This document shows, piece by piece, positions 6,959 to 14,909 of a stretch of 24,846 nt of DNA. Source of the DNA: JABAAW01 sp965216605 (GTDB lineage: Bacteria > Pseudomonadota > Alphaproteobacteria > JABAAW01); assembly GCA_965216605.1 (NCBI GenBank), contig CBDCGG010000003.1:1-24846 (forward strand), read 5' to 3'. A program made the translations under genes and the position numbers. The notes under the pieces were generated by a model. That model ran no database searches and was not told the DNA's origin. It saw nothing but the letters and a program-made list of their open reading frames with translations. Every line of letters starts with the position of its first letter. The stretch's first letter is position 1.

Positions 6959-8131
6959 TTATATCCGTTGTTTTTTTAATTTTTCAACAACGATAGGAAT
7001 TAATTTCTTTATGCGTTGATTTTGATTTACGATCGTCCCTAACTTTGGATGAAAGGTTATATTATGCAACCTATCAATAAATTCTTTGACAGGGGTTTTT
7101 TGATCGCGCTCTAACATAAACTTTGCGTCCGCCAACCTTGCTCTCACAACACGCTCGAAGCCTTTAATGATATTATCCTTTTCTTTTTCTTGCGTGATAT
7201 GCGGAGTATTCGCGATAACGAAAAATTCGCTTCTACTGCTGTCGCCACCGTAGGCACGAATCATTTTTTGATGGTCGCTGAGAACTGTGTTGATTAGAAA
7301 AAATGGCAAAGTCATAAATTCCTCGTCGAAATGACCGTTAAGAACGACAGGAGATTCGGTCAAGCACGCGTTTTCTTCTAATAGTTGATCATCATAAATG
7401 GAACTGCCTGCAACTTCTCTGAAAATCTTATCGAATCTTTTTTGATAAACTGGCTCCACATAGTTTTTACGCAACCTGTCCTCGTAGTCTTGCATACCCT
7501 TAACAACAAAATCATCGGGCGCAGCGAAGGGATGCCCGCGCGTTTTATTCGTAAAAGGTAGATTTTCCTCGTTGCCTAGTGCTAATGCGCCCTTGACACC
7601 TTCTCCTGCAAACACCACCATGATATGTCGCAAGGGACGCACCCAACGAAAACTCTGCCCGCCAAAACGCATCCTGACAGGTAACTCCTTCGCCATCCTC
7701 TCGATCACCCGCAGCACAACCTCTCCTAAAATTGTATGGGTAGCAATCGCCGCGTGCTTCACCATAAAAACCCAATAATCTCCTTTACGCTGACACTCCT
7801 CTTTCGATAAGTTGTTCGCCCGTAAAAATCCATCGATCGCCACTTGCGGAGAGCTTACCTTAGGCCCCTTGCGCTCCTCCTCCCACGCCTTGCTTCTAAC
7901 AGGAACATTGGTAATGCCTACTGCAACCCGCCGAGGAGTCCAATAGACACGCCGCTCGCCAAAAATCTCCTCTCCCTTCTCATTCTTTAACCCCAAGGCT
8001 TTTGTCAGTTCCTCTTGCAGAAACTTCTCCAAGTTGCGCGCCATCGGCTCTTGCAAGTTCCAAGGAATTTCCTCGCTGTATAACTCAACCAGCAATTCCG
8101 CCTTCCCATCTTGTGCTATAGTTTCGGACAT
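6959..8131 (-). CDS. glyS: Glycyl-tRNA synthetase beta subunit, N-terminal part (frame-shifted)
   Basis: The first 390 residues of GlyS, the tRNA-binding subunit of the alpha2beta2 glycyl-tRNA synthetase. Family landmarks: LLVELYSEEIPWNLQEPM, YWTPRRVAV, GPKVSSPQVAIDGFLR, MRFGGQSFRWVRPLRHI, GHPFAAPDDF, the LTESPVVLNGHFDEEFM region, and FHPKLGTI near the end. The frame stops with TAA at 6959-6961, right after a run of seven A on the coding strand (6977-6971), where the homologous sequence moves to the next frame. It starts at ATG 8131, 3 bases after the glyQ stop, so the two subunits are translationally linked. Confidence 0.9.
   Translation of the reverse strand: MSETIAQDGKAELLVELYSEEIPWNLQEPMARNLEKFLQEELTKALGLKNEKGEEIFGERRVYWTPRRVAVGITNVPVRSKAWEEERKGPKVSSPQVAIDGFLRANNLSKEECQRKGDYWVFMVKHAAIATHTILGEVVLRVIERMAKELPVRMRFGGQSFRWVRPLRHIMVVFAGEGVKGALALGNEENLPFTNKTRGHPFAAPDDFVVKGMQDYEDRLRKNYVEPVYQKRFDKIFREVAGSSIYDDQLLEENACLTESPVVLNGHFDEEFMTLPFFLINTVLSDHQKMIRAYGGDSSRSEFFVIANTPHITQEKEKDNIIKGFERVVRARLADAKFMLERDQKTPVKEFIDRLHNITFHPKLGTIVNQNQRIKKLIPIVVEKLKKQRI
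6971..6977 (-). other. A7 run at the glyS frame change
   Basis: The coding strand reads TTA AAA AAA CAA CGG ATA TAA in the upstream frame. Skipping one A gives TTA AAA AAC AAC GGA TAT and continues into the C-terminal GlyS frame. The needed change is +1 (or -2). Explanations are polymerase slippage on A7 that restores full-length enzyme in part of the mRNA, a +1 recoding event, a real mutation, or a homopolymer error in sequencing or assembly. The sequence alone cannot decide. Confidence 0.8.
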
Positions 8132-8134
8132 AAC

Positions 8135-9055
8135 CTAAGCCGCTTGCTTGTCCTTATGTTTCGCCTTTTGCCTTTCTTCTCCTAACCACGCCGCGCAACA
8201 AGCCTGCGCCAGCTGCCGCACCCGCAAAATATAACTCGGTCGCGCGTTCTGCTGTACCGCCCCCCGCGCGTCCATGAGATTAAAAGCATGCGAGGCTTTT
8301 AGGCAATAATCATACGCAGGCATCGCATCGTATCTATTCCCCTTCCGCGCCGCGTCGCACAAGGCGATACATTGTCTCTCGCACTCCGCAAACTGCTCCT
8401 CCAACACCTTTACATCCGCTTGCTCGAAGTTAAACCTGCCGTAGGATTTCTCCATGCCTTCATAGACTTCGCGGTAGGTTATGCTATCGTTATATTGTAG
8501 CTCAAAGATATTCTCCTTGCCTTGTAAATACATCGCAAGTCGCTCCAACCCGTAAGTTAACTCGGTCGAGACAATCTCGCACTCAAACCCTCCCACTCGC
8601 TGAAAATAGGTAAATTGAGATACCTCCATCCCATCGCACCATACCTCCCAACCCAATCCCTTAGCTCCTAATGTAGGACTCTCCCAATCGTCCTCGACAA
8701 AACGAATGTCGTGCTTCTCAACCTCGATGCCGATCGCACGCAAGGAGTTCAAATACAACTCCTGACTATCCTTAGGCGAGGGCTTCAACAATACCTGATA
8801 CTGAAAATAATGCTGCAGTCGATTGGGATTCTCGCCGTAACGACCATCGGCAGGACGACGACAAGGCTGAACATAGGCGGCTCGCCAAGGCTCGCCTCCT
8901 AAAGACTTGAGCGCGGTCGCCCAGTGGAAAGTTCCTGCTCCCACCTCCATGTCGTAGGGCTGCAAGATGACGCAGCCGTGTCTCGACCAGTAATCGTGCA
9001 GCGTCAAGATCATGTCCTGAAAGGAGCTGGCAGGTTGTTTCTTGCTGTTCGCCAT
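8135..9055 (-). CDS. glyQ: Glycyl-tRNA synthetase alpha subunit
   Basis: Catalytic subunit of the heterotetrameric glycyl-tRNA synthetase, activating glycine and charging tRNA-Gly in the cytoplasm. 306 residues. Signature blocks are complete: ILTLHDYWSRHGCVILQPYD, MEVGAGTFH, AAYVQPCRRPADGRYGENPN (class II motif 2 area), LQHYFQYQVLLKPSP, HDIRFVEDDWESPTLGAKGLG, WEVWCDGMEVSQFTYFQ, ELTYGLERLAMYLQ and the C-terminal ARPSYILRVRQLA. I chose ATG 9055 (MANSKKQ) over an upstream ATG at 9115: a near-consensus promoter lies between the two, and family alignments start close to residue 10 here. There is no Shine-Dalgarno sequence. It heads glyQ-glyS-ppdK. Confidence 0.96.
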   Translation of the reverse strand: MANSKKQPASSFQDMILTLHDYWSRHGCVILQPYDMEVGAGTFHWATALKSLGGEPWRAAYVQPCRRPADGRYGENPNRLQHYFQYQVLLKPSPKDSQELYLNSLRAIGIEVEKHDIRFVEDDWESPTLGAKGLGWEVWCDGMEVSQFTYFQRVGGFECEIVSTELTYGLERLAMYLQGKENIFELQYNDSITYREVYEGMEKSYGRFNFEQADVKVLEEQFAECERQCIALCDAARKGNRYDAMPAYDYCLKASHAFNLMDARGAVQQNARPSYILRVRQLAQACCAAWLGEERQKAKHKDKQAA

Positions 9056-9064
9056 AAGGATGCG

Positions 9065-9093
9065 ATTGTAACGCGCTCTGGCTGGCAAGACAA
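9065..9093 (-). promoter_or_regulatory. Sigma-70-type promoter for glyQ
   Basis: On the minus strand TTGTCT (9093-9088), a 17-base spacer and TACAAT (9070-9065) match the -35/-10 pattern well. Only 9 bases separate the -10 box from the glyQ ATG, so transcription would begin within about three bases of the start codon, giving a leaderless or nearly leaderless mRNA. The absence of a ribosome-binding site fits this. Confidence 0.55.
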
Positions 9094-9137
9094 CAAAAAG
9101 CACGCCAAAAAGCATTTTCAGGCAAGATAGCAGGTGA

Positions 9138-9167
9138 CACGAGGCTTTGTCTCGTCTAGTGTTTTTT
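9138..9167 (+). promoter_or_regulatory. Small hairpin and T run directly before carB
   Basis: A 5-bp stem (ACGAG/CTCGT around a 7-base loop) is followed by CTAGTG and TTTTTT, ending one base before the carB ATG. No Shine-Dalgarno sequence is visible in the position where one is expected. The arrangement resembles a weak attenuator or a structured leader. The short stem makes termination doubtful. Confidence 0.25.
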
Positions 9168-9168
9168 C

Positions 9169-12100
9169 ATGCCCAAGCGCACCGACATTCAGACGATTAT
9201 GATCATCGGCGCGGGTCCGATCGTCATCGGACAGGCGTGCGAGTTCGACTACTCCGGCACGCAAGCCTGCCGCGCGCTGAAGGAGGAAGGGTACAGAGTT
9301 GTGTTGGTGAACTCGAACCCCGCCACGATCATGACCGATCCCGAGATGGCGGATCGAACCTATATCGAACCTCTGGTTTCCGAGACGCTCTCGCGCATTA
9401 TCGCGTACGAAAAACCCGACGCGCTGCTAGCGACCGTCGGAGGACAGACGGCGCTCAATGTCGCCTGCGCGCTCGACAAGGAGGGCATTCTTGCACGACA
9501 CAATGTGCAGCTGATCGGTGCCTCGGTGTCTTCGATCGAGACGGCGGAAGATCGCTGGCTGTTTAAGAAGACGGTCGAGGGAGCAGGGCTCGCCTGTCCG
9601 CGCGCGGTGCGCGTCTCGCGTACAAGCCAAAGCGAGGAGGCGTTGGAGAAGGTAGGCTTGCCCGCGATCATCCGTCCCGACTTCACCCTCGGCGGTAGCG
9701 GCGGCAGCGTCGCCTACAACAGGCAGCAACTGGCGGCGGGGATCAAGAACGCGCTGCTCGTCTCGCCGACCAACTCGACTACGGTCGAGGAATCCGTCAT
9801 CGGCTGGAAAGAGTTCGAAATGGAAGTCGTGCGCGATTGCCAAGACAATGCCATCGTCGTCTGCTCGATCGAAAACATCGATCCGATGGGCGTTCATACC
9901 GGCGATTCGATCACGGTCGCGCCCGCGCTCACGCTGAGCGACAAAGAGCTGCAGATCATGCGCAACGCCGCAATCGAAGTGCTACGCCTCGTCGGTGTCG
10001 ATACGGGAGGATCGAATGTGCAATTCGCCATCAATCCGAAAGACGGCAGAATGCTCGTGATCGAGATGAACCCGCGCGTCTCGCGTTCGTCGGCACTTGC
10101 CTCGAAGGCGACGGGCTTTCCGATCGCCAAGATCGCAGCCAAACTCGCGGTTGGCTACACGCTCAACGAGCTCACCAACGACATGACGCGCACCACCCCC
10201 GCGAGTTTCGAGCCTGTGCTGGATTATGTTGTCGTCAAGATTCCGCGTTTCGACTTTGAGAAATTTCCCGGCGCCGATCGTACCCTGACAACCCATATGA
10301 AGTCGGTCGGAGAAGCCATGGCGATCGGACGCAACTTCGACGAGGCGTTGCAGAAAGCCTTGCGCTCGATGGAGACGGGACTCTCGGGCTTGGATCCCGT
10401 CGTAGGGACAGCGCTTGGAGTGAAGGAAGATATCGTCGAGCAGTTGGAAGCGGCGCTCGTGCAACCTCGTCCTGAGCGTCTTCTCGTCATCGCCGATGCC
10501 TTCCGACATGGTATCACTTTGGAGCAAGTGGCAGAACTCACGTGTATCGATCCGTGGTTCTTGCGTCGTCTTCAAGACCTCGTTGCCCAAGAAGCCTTGA
10601 TCGCAGCGCATGGTCGCAAGCCCTTGCGTCGGGCGGCTTTGCTTTCGTGGAAACGCCGCGGCTTTTCGGATGCGCGCATCGCTGCTCTGCTACGGCGCAA
10701 GGAAGAGAAGATTCGCAAACGTCGCTGCGCGCTGGGCGTGCGTCCTGTCTATCGTCGTATCGACAGTTGCGCTGCCGAGTTTCCTGTCCACAGCGCGTAT
10801 ATGTACAGCAGCTATGCGGAGGGAAATTCTGCTCTGTGCGAGGCGGAGCCTAGCGACCGCGACAAGGTGGTGATATTAGGGGGAGGTCCGAATCGTATCG
10901 GGCAGGGAATCGAGTTCGACTATTGTTGCGTGCATGCAAGCCTTGCGTTGCGCGCGCAGGGTTATGAGACGATCATGGTGAATTGCAACCCGGAGACCGT
11001 TTCGACCGATTACGACATTTCGGATCGTCTCTACTTCGAGCCTGTCGGGGGCGAGGATATTTTGGCGTTGTTGTCGCGAGAGCGAGAGCGTGGTCGGCTG
11101 GAGGGAGTTGTTGTTCAGTTGGGCGGTCAGACGCCGTTGAAGTTGGCGCGTCTTTTGGAGCGTGAGGGAATTCCTCTTTTGGGAACGACCTCGGATGCCA
11201 TCGACTTGGCAGAAGATCGTGTGCGCTTCAGCAGATTGCTCGTGCGTTTGGGATTGCGCCAACCGAAGCATGGCAGTACGCGTGCGGGGCGTGCCTCGAC
11301 GCGCCAAGCGTTGCGGCTAGCGAAGAAGATCGGCTATCCTGTTTTGGTGCGTCCTTCGTATGTGTTGGGCGGTCGAGCGATGGAGATTGTCTTCTCGCCT
11401 GAGCGTTTGCAAAAGTATTTGCAAAAAGAGTATTCGCAAAAAGGATATTCGCAACAAGCCTTGTTGCCATCGGAACGCGGTCCTATTTTGATCGACAAGT
11501 ATTTGCGCGATGCGATCGAGTTGGATGTTGATGCGTTGAGCGATGGGGAGGCGTGCTATGTGGCGGGGGTGATGGAGCATATTGAGGAGGCGGGAATTCA
11601 TTCGGGCGACTCGGCGTGCGTGCTACCCTCGCAGCGTTTGGAGATGGAGATTATCAAGGAGGTCGAGCGACAGACGGCTCTTTTGGGACGTGCTTTGCAA
11701 GTGCGTGGGTTGATGAATGTGCAGTTTGCGGTCTCGGGCGACAGCATTGTGGTGTTGGAGGTGAATCCGCGTGCGAGCCGTTCGGTACCGTTTGTTGCCA
11801 AGGCGACGGGCGTTCCTTTGGCTCGTCATGCGGCGGCTTTGATGAGCGGCAAGCCTTTGTCTTCGTTGTCGTTGCCGTCGGATTTTCGAGAGGGTTTGCG
11901 GGGATGCGTTGCGGTGAAGGAGTCGGTTTTTCCTGTGGCGCGTTTTCCTGGCTCGGATTTGGTGTTGGGTCCTGAGATGCGATCGACGGGCGAGGTTATG
12001 GGGTGGAGCAAGCGTTTCTCGACGGCTTTTGCCAAGGCGCAGTTGGGGGCGGGGATTGAGTTGCCTCGCGAGGGGCAGGTTTTCCTATCGTTGGCAGAGC

Positions 12101-12471
12101 GAGACAAGCCTTTCTTTATTGACATTGCGATGCGGCTTGTTCGCTTGAATTTTCGGCTTGTTGCGACGAGGGGTACGGCGCAGCTTTTGAAGCGGCATGG
12201 GGTTTTGATCGAGGCGATCAATCGTGTATCGGAGGGCTCGCCGCACATTTTGGATGCGATGATTAACGGTGAGATTGCTATGATTTTCAACACGATGGAG
12301 GGACAGAGTGGCGCGCATGGCAGTCGGGAGGTGAGGCAGGCTGCTTTTGCGCAGGTGATTCCTTATGTTTCGACGCGTTCGGGGGCGAGGGCTGTTTTGG
12401 ATGCGATCGAGCAGCGTGATGATGATCTTTACGCTTGTCGCTCGCTGCAGGAGCGGGAGGCTGTGTCTTGA
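9169..12471 (+). CDS. carB: Carbamoyl-phosphate synthase large subunit
   Basis: Makes carbamoyl phosphate from bicarbonate, ATP and the ammonia released by CarA, feeding pyrimidine and arginine synthesis. 1100 residues, slightly over the usual 1070-1085. Both duplicated halves are present. The N-terminal half has IIGAGPIVIGQACEFDYSGT, VNSNPATIMTDPEMAD, VGGQTALN, an ATP-grasp glycine loop TLGGSGGS and EMNPRVSRSSALASKATGFP. The C-terminal half has ILGGGPNRIGQGIEFDY, VNCNPETVSTDYD, QLGGQTPLKLA, PSYVLGG, HSGDSACVLP and EVNPRASRSVPFVAKATGVP, followed by an MGS-like domain at the end. A short repeat-derived insertion (LQKEYSQKGYSQQ) lies in the second ATP-grasp domain. carA is not in the window. 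ATG 9169 matches the family N-terminus (MPKRTDI). Confidence 0.97.
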   Translation: MPKRTDIQTIMIIGAGPIVIGQACEFDYSGTQACRALKEEGYRVVLVNSNPATIMTDPEMADRTYIEPLVSETLSRIIAYEKPDALLATVGGQTALNVACALDKEGILARHNVQLIGASVSSIETAEDRWLFKKTVEGAGLACPRAVRVSRTSQSEEALEKVGLPAIIRPDFTLGGSGGSVAYNRQQLAAGIKNALLVSPTNSTTVEESVIGWKEFEMEVVRDCQDNAIVVCSIENIDPMGVHTGDSITVAPALTLSDKELQIMRNAAIEVLRLVGVDTGGSNVQFAINPKDGRMLVIEMNPRVSRSSALASKATGFPIAKIAAKLAVGYTLNELTNDMTRTTPASFEPVLDYVVVKIPRFDFEKFPGADRTLTTHMKSVGEAMAIGRNFDEALQKALRSMETGLSGLDPVVGTALGVKEDIVEQLEAALVQPRPERLLVIADAFRHGITLEQVAELTCIDPWFLRRLQDLVAQEALIAAHGRKPLRRAALLSWKRRGFSDARIAALLRRKEEKIRKRRCALGVRPVYRRIDSCAAEFPVHSAYMYSSYAEGNSALCEAEPSDRDKVVILGGGPNRIGQGIEFDYCCVHASLALRAQGYETIMVNCNPETVSTDYDISDRLYFEPVGGEDILALLSRERERGRLEGVVVQLGGQTPLKLARLLEREGIPLLGTTSDAIDLAEDRVRFSRLLVRLGLRQPKHGSTRAGRASTRQALRLAKKIGYPVLVRPSYVLGGRAMEIVFSPERLQKYLQKEYSQKGYSQQALLPSERGPILIDKYLRDAIELDVDALSDGEACYVAGVMEHIEEAGIHSGDSACVLPSQRLEMEIIKEVERQTALLGRALQVRGLMNVQFAVSGDSIVVLEVNPRASRSVPFVAKATGVPLARHAAALMSGKPLSSLSLPSDFREGLRGCVAVKESVFPVARFPGSDLVLGPEMRSTGEVMGWSKRFSTAFAKAQLGAGIELPREGQVFLSLAERDKPFFIDIAMRLVRLNFRLVATRGTAQLLKRHGVLIEAINRVSEGSPHILDAMINGEIAMIFNTMEGQSGAHGSREVRQAAFAQVIPYVSTRSGARAVLDAIEQRDDDLYACRSLQEREAVS
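11406..11460 (+). repeat. 15-bp tandem repeat inside carB
   Basis: Units TTTGCAAAAGTA, TTTGCAAAAAGAGTA and TTCGCAAAAAGGATA follow one another, with a partial fourth (TTCGCAACAAGCC). They encode (L/S)QK(E/G)Y pentapeptides in a surface loop region of the second ATP-grasp domain, just after AMEIVF. This loop is shorter in CarB proteins I remember. The insertion keeps the frame. Confidence 0.75.
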
Positions 12472-12487
12472 GGCTTGTTTGTTGCTC

Positions 12488-12517
12488 TTGCGCGTTTGGC
12501 ATCTCCCATGCTATAGT
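12488..12517 (+). promoter_or_regulatory. Candidate promoter for greA-msrB-atp run
   Basis: TTGCGC (12488-12493), an 18-base spacer and TATAGT (12512-12517) lie just after the carB stop, about 67 bases before the greA ATG. It would allow greA and the following genes to be transcribed without carB. Confidence 0.45.
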
Positions 12518-12584
12518 AGACGGCTTGTGAGTTAGTTAGAGGGCGGGGGACAATATCAACGCAATCCGACAAGCGAGGTCGCCC

Positions 12585-13148
12585 ATGTTCAGAGTTCCCA
12601 TGACACGCGAAGGTTTCGAGGTGCTGCAAGAAGAGCTGAAGAATCTGAAAGGTAGCCAGCGTCCCGCCATCATCAAAGCCATCGCTTCGGCACGCGAACT
12701 CGGCGACCTCTCGGAAAACGCCGAATACCATGCCGCGCGGGAAAAACAAAGCATGATCGAAGGGCGGATCGCAACGCTGGAAGAAAAGCTTGGTCTCGCG
12801 GAAGTGATCGATTCCTCTAGCCTCAACGGCGATCGCGTGCAGTTCGGCGCAACCGTGTCGCTGGAAGACTGCGAAAGCGAGGAACGCAAAACCTATCGGA
12901 TCGTGGGCGAAATCGAATCCGATGTCTCGCAAGGTCGCCTCTCGGTGCAGTCGCCCATGGCGAAAGCCCTCATCGGCAAACGGGTAGGCGATATTGTCCA
13001 AGTCGTAAGCCCGCAGGGCGGACGCGAATACGAGATATTGCAACTCGACTTCAGCAGCACAACAATCCCTGCCCAAAAGCTGCCAGAGAAAAAACAACCC
13101 GAGCACAATATGCCCGAGCATAATCAGCCCGCAGAGCAAAAACCATGA
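12585..13148 (+). CDS. greA: Transcription elongation factor GreA
   Basis: Rescues backtracked RNA polymerase by stimulating cleavage of the transcript 3' end from within the secondary channel. The N-terminal antiparallel coiled coil (about 1-75) holds the tip motif GDLSENAEYH with the acidic residues D41 and E44. The FKBP-like C-terminal domain follows (TYRIVGEIESD, SPMAKALIGKRVGD, EYEILQLDF). The protein has 187 residues against the usual about 158. The surplus is a hydrophilic tail (QKLPEKKQPEHNMPEHNQPA...) built from a 15-bp duplication. GAGG about 10 bases upstream supports ATG 12585. Its stop overlaps the msrB start (ATGA, 13145-13148). Confidence 0.96.
   Translation: MFRVPMTREGFEVLQEELKNLKGSQRPAIIKAIASARELGDLSENAEYHAAREKQSMIEGRIATLEEKLGLAEVIDSSSLNGDRVQFGATVSLEDCESEERKTYRIVGEIESDVSQGRLSVQSPMAKALIGKRVGDIVQVVSPQGGREYEILQLDFSSTTIPAQKLPEKKQPEHNMPEHNQPAEQKP
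13098..13127 (+). repeat. 15-bp tandem duplication in the greA tail
   Basis: CCCGAGCACAATATG (13098-13112) is followed by CCCGAGCATAATCAG (13113-13127), giving PEHNM-PEHNQ in the extra C-terminal tail of GreA. Confidence 0.75.
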
Positions 13149-13543
13149 GCGCAAAAGTAGTCAAAAGCGACGCAGAATGGCGCGCGCAACTGACACCCGA
13201 GCAGTATCGCGTAACTCGCAGGCACGGAACAGAGCGCGCCTTCAGCGGTGCCAACTACGCCTCGAAAACCGAGGGTCGCTACGCCTGCATCTGTTGCAAG
13301 CAACCCCTGTTCGCCTCGAATAGCAAGTTCGATTCAGGCACAGGCTGGCCTAGTTACAGCGCTCCGATCGCCAAGGATGCGCTCCTCGAAAAGAAAGATC
13401 GCTCCTTTTTGATGACGCGCACAGAAGTCCTCTGCTCGCGCTGCGAGGCTCATTTGGGACATGTCTTTCCCGACGGACCTCCGCCAACAGGCCTGCGCTA
13501 TTGCATGAACTCGGTGGCACTCGACTTCCTGCCAAAACTATGA
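13145..13543 (+). CDS. msrB: Peptide-methionine (R)-S-oxide reductase
   Basis: Reduces the R-form of oxidised methionine in proteins. 132 residues, the normal length of a free-standing MsrB. Zinc is likely bound by C48/C51 (CICC) and C97/C100 (CSRC). Family motifs are SGTGWPSY, HLGHVFPDGPPPTG and RYCMNS with the catalytic C120. A resolving cysteine could be C50, but that is a guess. It overlaps greA by four bases upstream and atpI by four bases downstream (ATGA at 13540-13543), so translation of the three is coupled. Confidence 0.96.
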   Translation: MSAKVVKSDAEWRAQLTPEQYRVTRRHGTERAFSGANYASKTEGRYACICCKQPLFASNSKFDSGTGWPSYSAPIAKDALLEKKDRSFLMTRTEVLCSRCEAHLGHVFPDGPPPTGLRYCMNSVALDFLPKL

Positions 13544-13827
13544 CGCATCCACGCCGAGCAAGTAGCCTTGTCGCAACGCCTCAGCCTCCGCCGCCGCCTT
13601 TGGGAGGGTTGCGTCTGACTGCCGATTTTCTTTCTCCGATCGTCGTCGGTATTTTTCTCGGCTTTTGGCTCGACCGCTGGAGCAATACGACACCGCTGTT
13701 CCTGCTGCTGTTGTTCTTCTTGGGCGTGGGAGCTGGCTTTTGGAACCTCTATCGCATGGCGAAGAGAATCGACGAACACAACCGAGCCATCGATGCGAAT
13801 GCAGGCTCCGAAAACCCCAAAGGCTGA
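13540..13827 (+). CDS. atpI: ATP synthase protein I (AtpI)
   Basis: Small membrane protein thought to help assemble the c-ring of ATP synthase. 95 residues starting MTHPRRASS. The upstream in-frame ATG at 13501 lies well inside msrB, so the overlapping ATGA at 13540 is preferred. A proline run (PQPPPPP) precedes two membrane segments (about 28-44, FLSPIVVGIFLGFWLDR; and 49-69, PLFLLLLFFLGVGAGFWNLYR), the AtpI/Gct layout of a helical hairpin. It lies 17 bases before atpB. Confidence 0.85.
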   Translation: MTHPRRASSLVATPQPPPPPLGGLRLTADFLSPIVVGIFLGFWLDRWSNTTPLFLLLLFFLGVGAGFWNLYRMAKRIDEHNRAIDANAGSENPKG

Positions 13828-13844
13828 GGCTAGGTCGTCGTTTC

Positions 13845-14582
13845 ATGGCTGGTGAAAGTCACTCTCCGCTAGATCAGTTTCGCATCGAGCCGTTGCTCTC
13901 GCTTCGCCTCTCTGAGCGTCTCGACATCTCCTACACGAACTCCGCGTTGTGGATGACGCTGAGCGTGTTTGCAATCTGCCTCTCCTTTTTCTTCGCAACA
14001 CGAAAACGCGCGCTGGTGCCGGGCTACGCGCAACTGATCGCCGAGCAAGTCTACAAGACGGTCGCCGATATGGTGCGCGACAACATCGGCAAAGAAGGAA
14101 AACGATTCTTTCCCTTCATCTTCTCCTTGTTCATGTTCATCCTCGTCGGCAACATCGCAGGATTGCTGCCCGGCTCCTTCACCTTCACAAGCCATCTGGC
14201 AGTGAACTTCTTTTTGGCAGGTGCCATCTTTCTCGGCGTGACGCTGTTGGGCATCGCGCGCCACGGACAAGGCTTCCTGCGCCTGTTCCTGCCGCACGGC
14301 ACGCCGTGGTTTCTCGCGCCGTTGCTGATTCCTATCGAGCTGCTCTCCTACCTGTCGCGTCCGGTCAGCCTTTCCGTGCGCCTGTTCGCCAATATGGTCG
14401 TTGGACATGTTTTGCTGAAGGTGATCGCGGGTTTCGTCGTCTCGCTCGGTATTTTGGGGATCGTGCCCTTCGTAGGCTTGCTGGCAATCACAGCGTTGGA
14501 GATTTTGGTCTCCTTCATCCAAGCGTATGTTTTTGCAATTCTCACATGTATTTACTTGCACGATGCGCTCTATTTGCACTAG
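13845..14582 (+). CDS. atpB: ATP synthase F0 subunit a
   Basis: Forms the proton half-channels against the c-ring in the inner membrane. 245 residues. I chose ATG 13845 (MAGESHSPLDQFRIEP) because this is the family N-terminus; the longer frame from 13665 would overlap atpI. Several membrane helices are evident, with NFFLAG, LLIPIELLSYLSRPVSLSVRLF and NMVVGHVLL. R179 in SVRLFANM is the essential arginine. The C-terminus is the usual AYVFAILTCIYLHDA. AGG-rich sequence precedes the start. Confidence 0.96.
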   Translation: MAGESHSPLDQFRIEPLLSLRLSERLDISYTNSALWMTLSVFAICLSFFFATRKRALVPGYAQLIAEQVYKTVADMVRDNIGKEGKRFFPFIFSLFMFILVGNIAGLLPGSFTFTSHLAVNFFLAGAIFLGVTLLGIARHGQGFLRLFLPHGTPWFLAPLLIPIELLSYLSRPVSLSVRLFANMVVGHVLLKVIAGFVVSLGILGIVPFVGLLAITALEILVSFIQAYVFAILTCIYLHDALYLH

Positions 14583-14596
14583 CCTGCAAGAAAACC

Positions 14597-14610
14597 GAGC
14601 CTCGCGGCTC
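14597..14610 (+). promoter_or_regulatory. Small hairpin between atpB and atpE
   Basis: GAGCC-TCGC-GGCTC forms a 5-bp stem with a 4-base loop in the 54-base atpB-atpE spacer, ahead of a strong AGGAAGG ribosome site. Spacer structures here could help the higher synthesis needed for the multi-copy c subunit. The effect in this organism is inference. Confidence 0.3.
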
Positions 14611-14636
14611 ATCGCTATGAACAAGGAAGGTTTTCC

Positions 14637-14864
14637 ATGGAAGTTGAAGCAGCAAAACTGATCGGAGCCGGGTTGGCGGCGATTGGTATGATCGGTGCCG
14701 GAATCGGTGTCGGAAACGTGTGGGCAAGCTATTTTCAAGCAATCGCTCGAAATCCCGCGGCGAAAAAGGAAATCGGCGCATCCATTTGGGTCGGATTCGC
14801 CGTCACCGAAGCCATCGCGCTCTTTGCTCTGCTGATCGGGCTGATGGTCATGTTCATCTTCTGA
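14637..14864 (+). CDS. atpE: ATP synthase F0 subunit c
   Basis: 75-residue helical hairpin that forms the rotating c-ring. The N-terminal helix carries the glycine pattern GAGLAAIGMIGAGIGVG, the polar loop is ARNPAA (37-42), and the second helix holds the proton-carrying E58 in VTEAIALFALL. None of the Q/ES-type sodium-binding pattern is obvious, so proton coupling is likely. AGGAAGG lies well placed before ATG 14637. Confidence 0.97.
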   Translation: MEVEAAKLIGAGLAAIGMIGAGIGVGNVWASYFQAIARNPAAKKEIGASIWVGFAVTEAIALFALLIGLMVMFIF

Positions 14865-14879
14865 GGACAAACTATTAGT

Positions 14880-14909
14880 ATTGCTTCTTGTAGCATTGCT
14901 TCTTGTAGC
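14880..14909 (+). repeat. 15-bp tandem duplication at the atpF' start
   Basis: ATTGCTTCTTGTAGC occurs twice in a row (14880-14894 and 14895-14909), followed by a diverged third copy (ATTTCTTGTTGTCC). The duplication creates two in-frame TTG codons 15 bases apart and lengthens the hydrophobic N-terminus of subunit b'. Confidence 0.85.

Noticed and set aside
9056..9115. Upstream glyQ start at 9115
   Set aside because: The promoter lies inside this stretch, and the extra 20 residues have no counterpart in GlyQ.
9982..10611. Long minus-strand frame opposite carB
   Set aside because: It is a shadow of carB codon structure, with no family features and no ribosome site.
12472..12584. tRNA or small RNA gene between carB and greA
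   Set aside because: No cloverleaf and no terminator; a promoter and leader explain the spacer.
13665..13844. N-terminal extension of atpB
   Set aside because: The extension overlaps atpI in another frame and does not look like subunit a; ATG 13845 fits the family.
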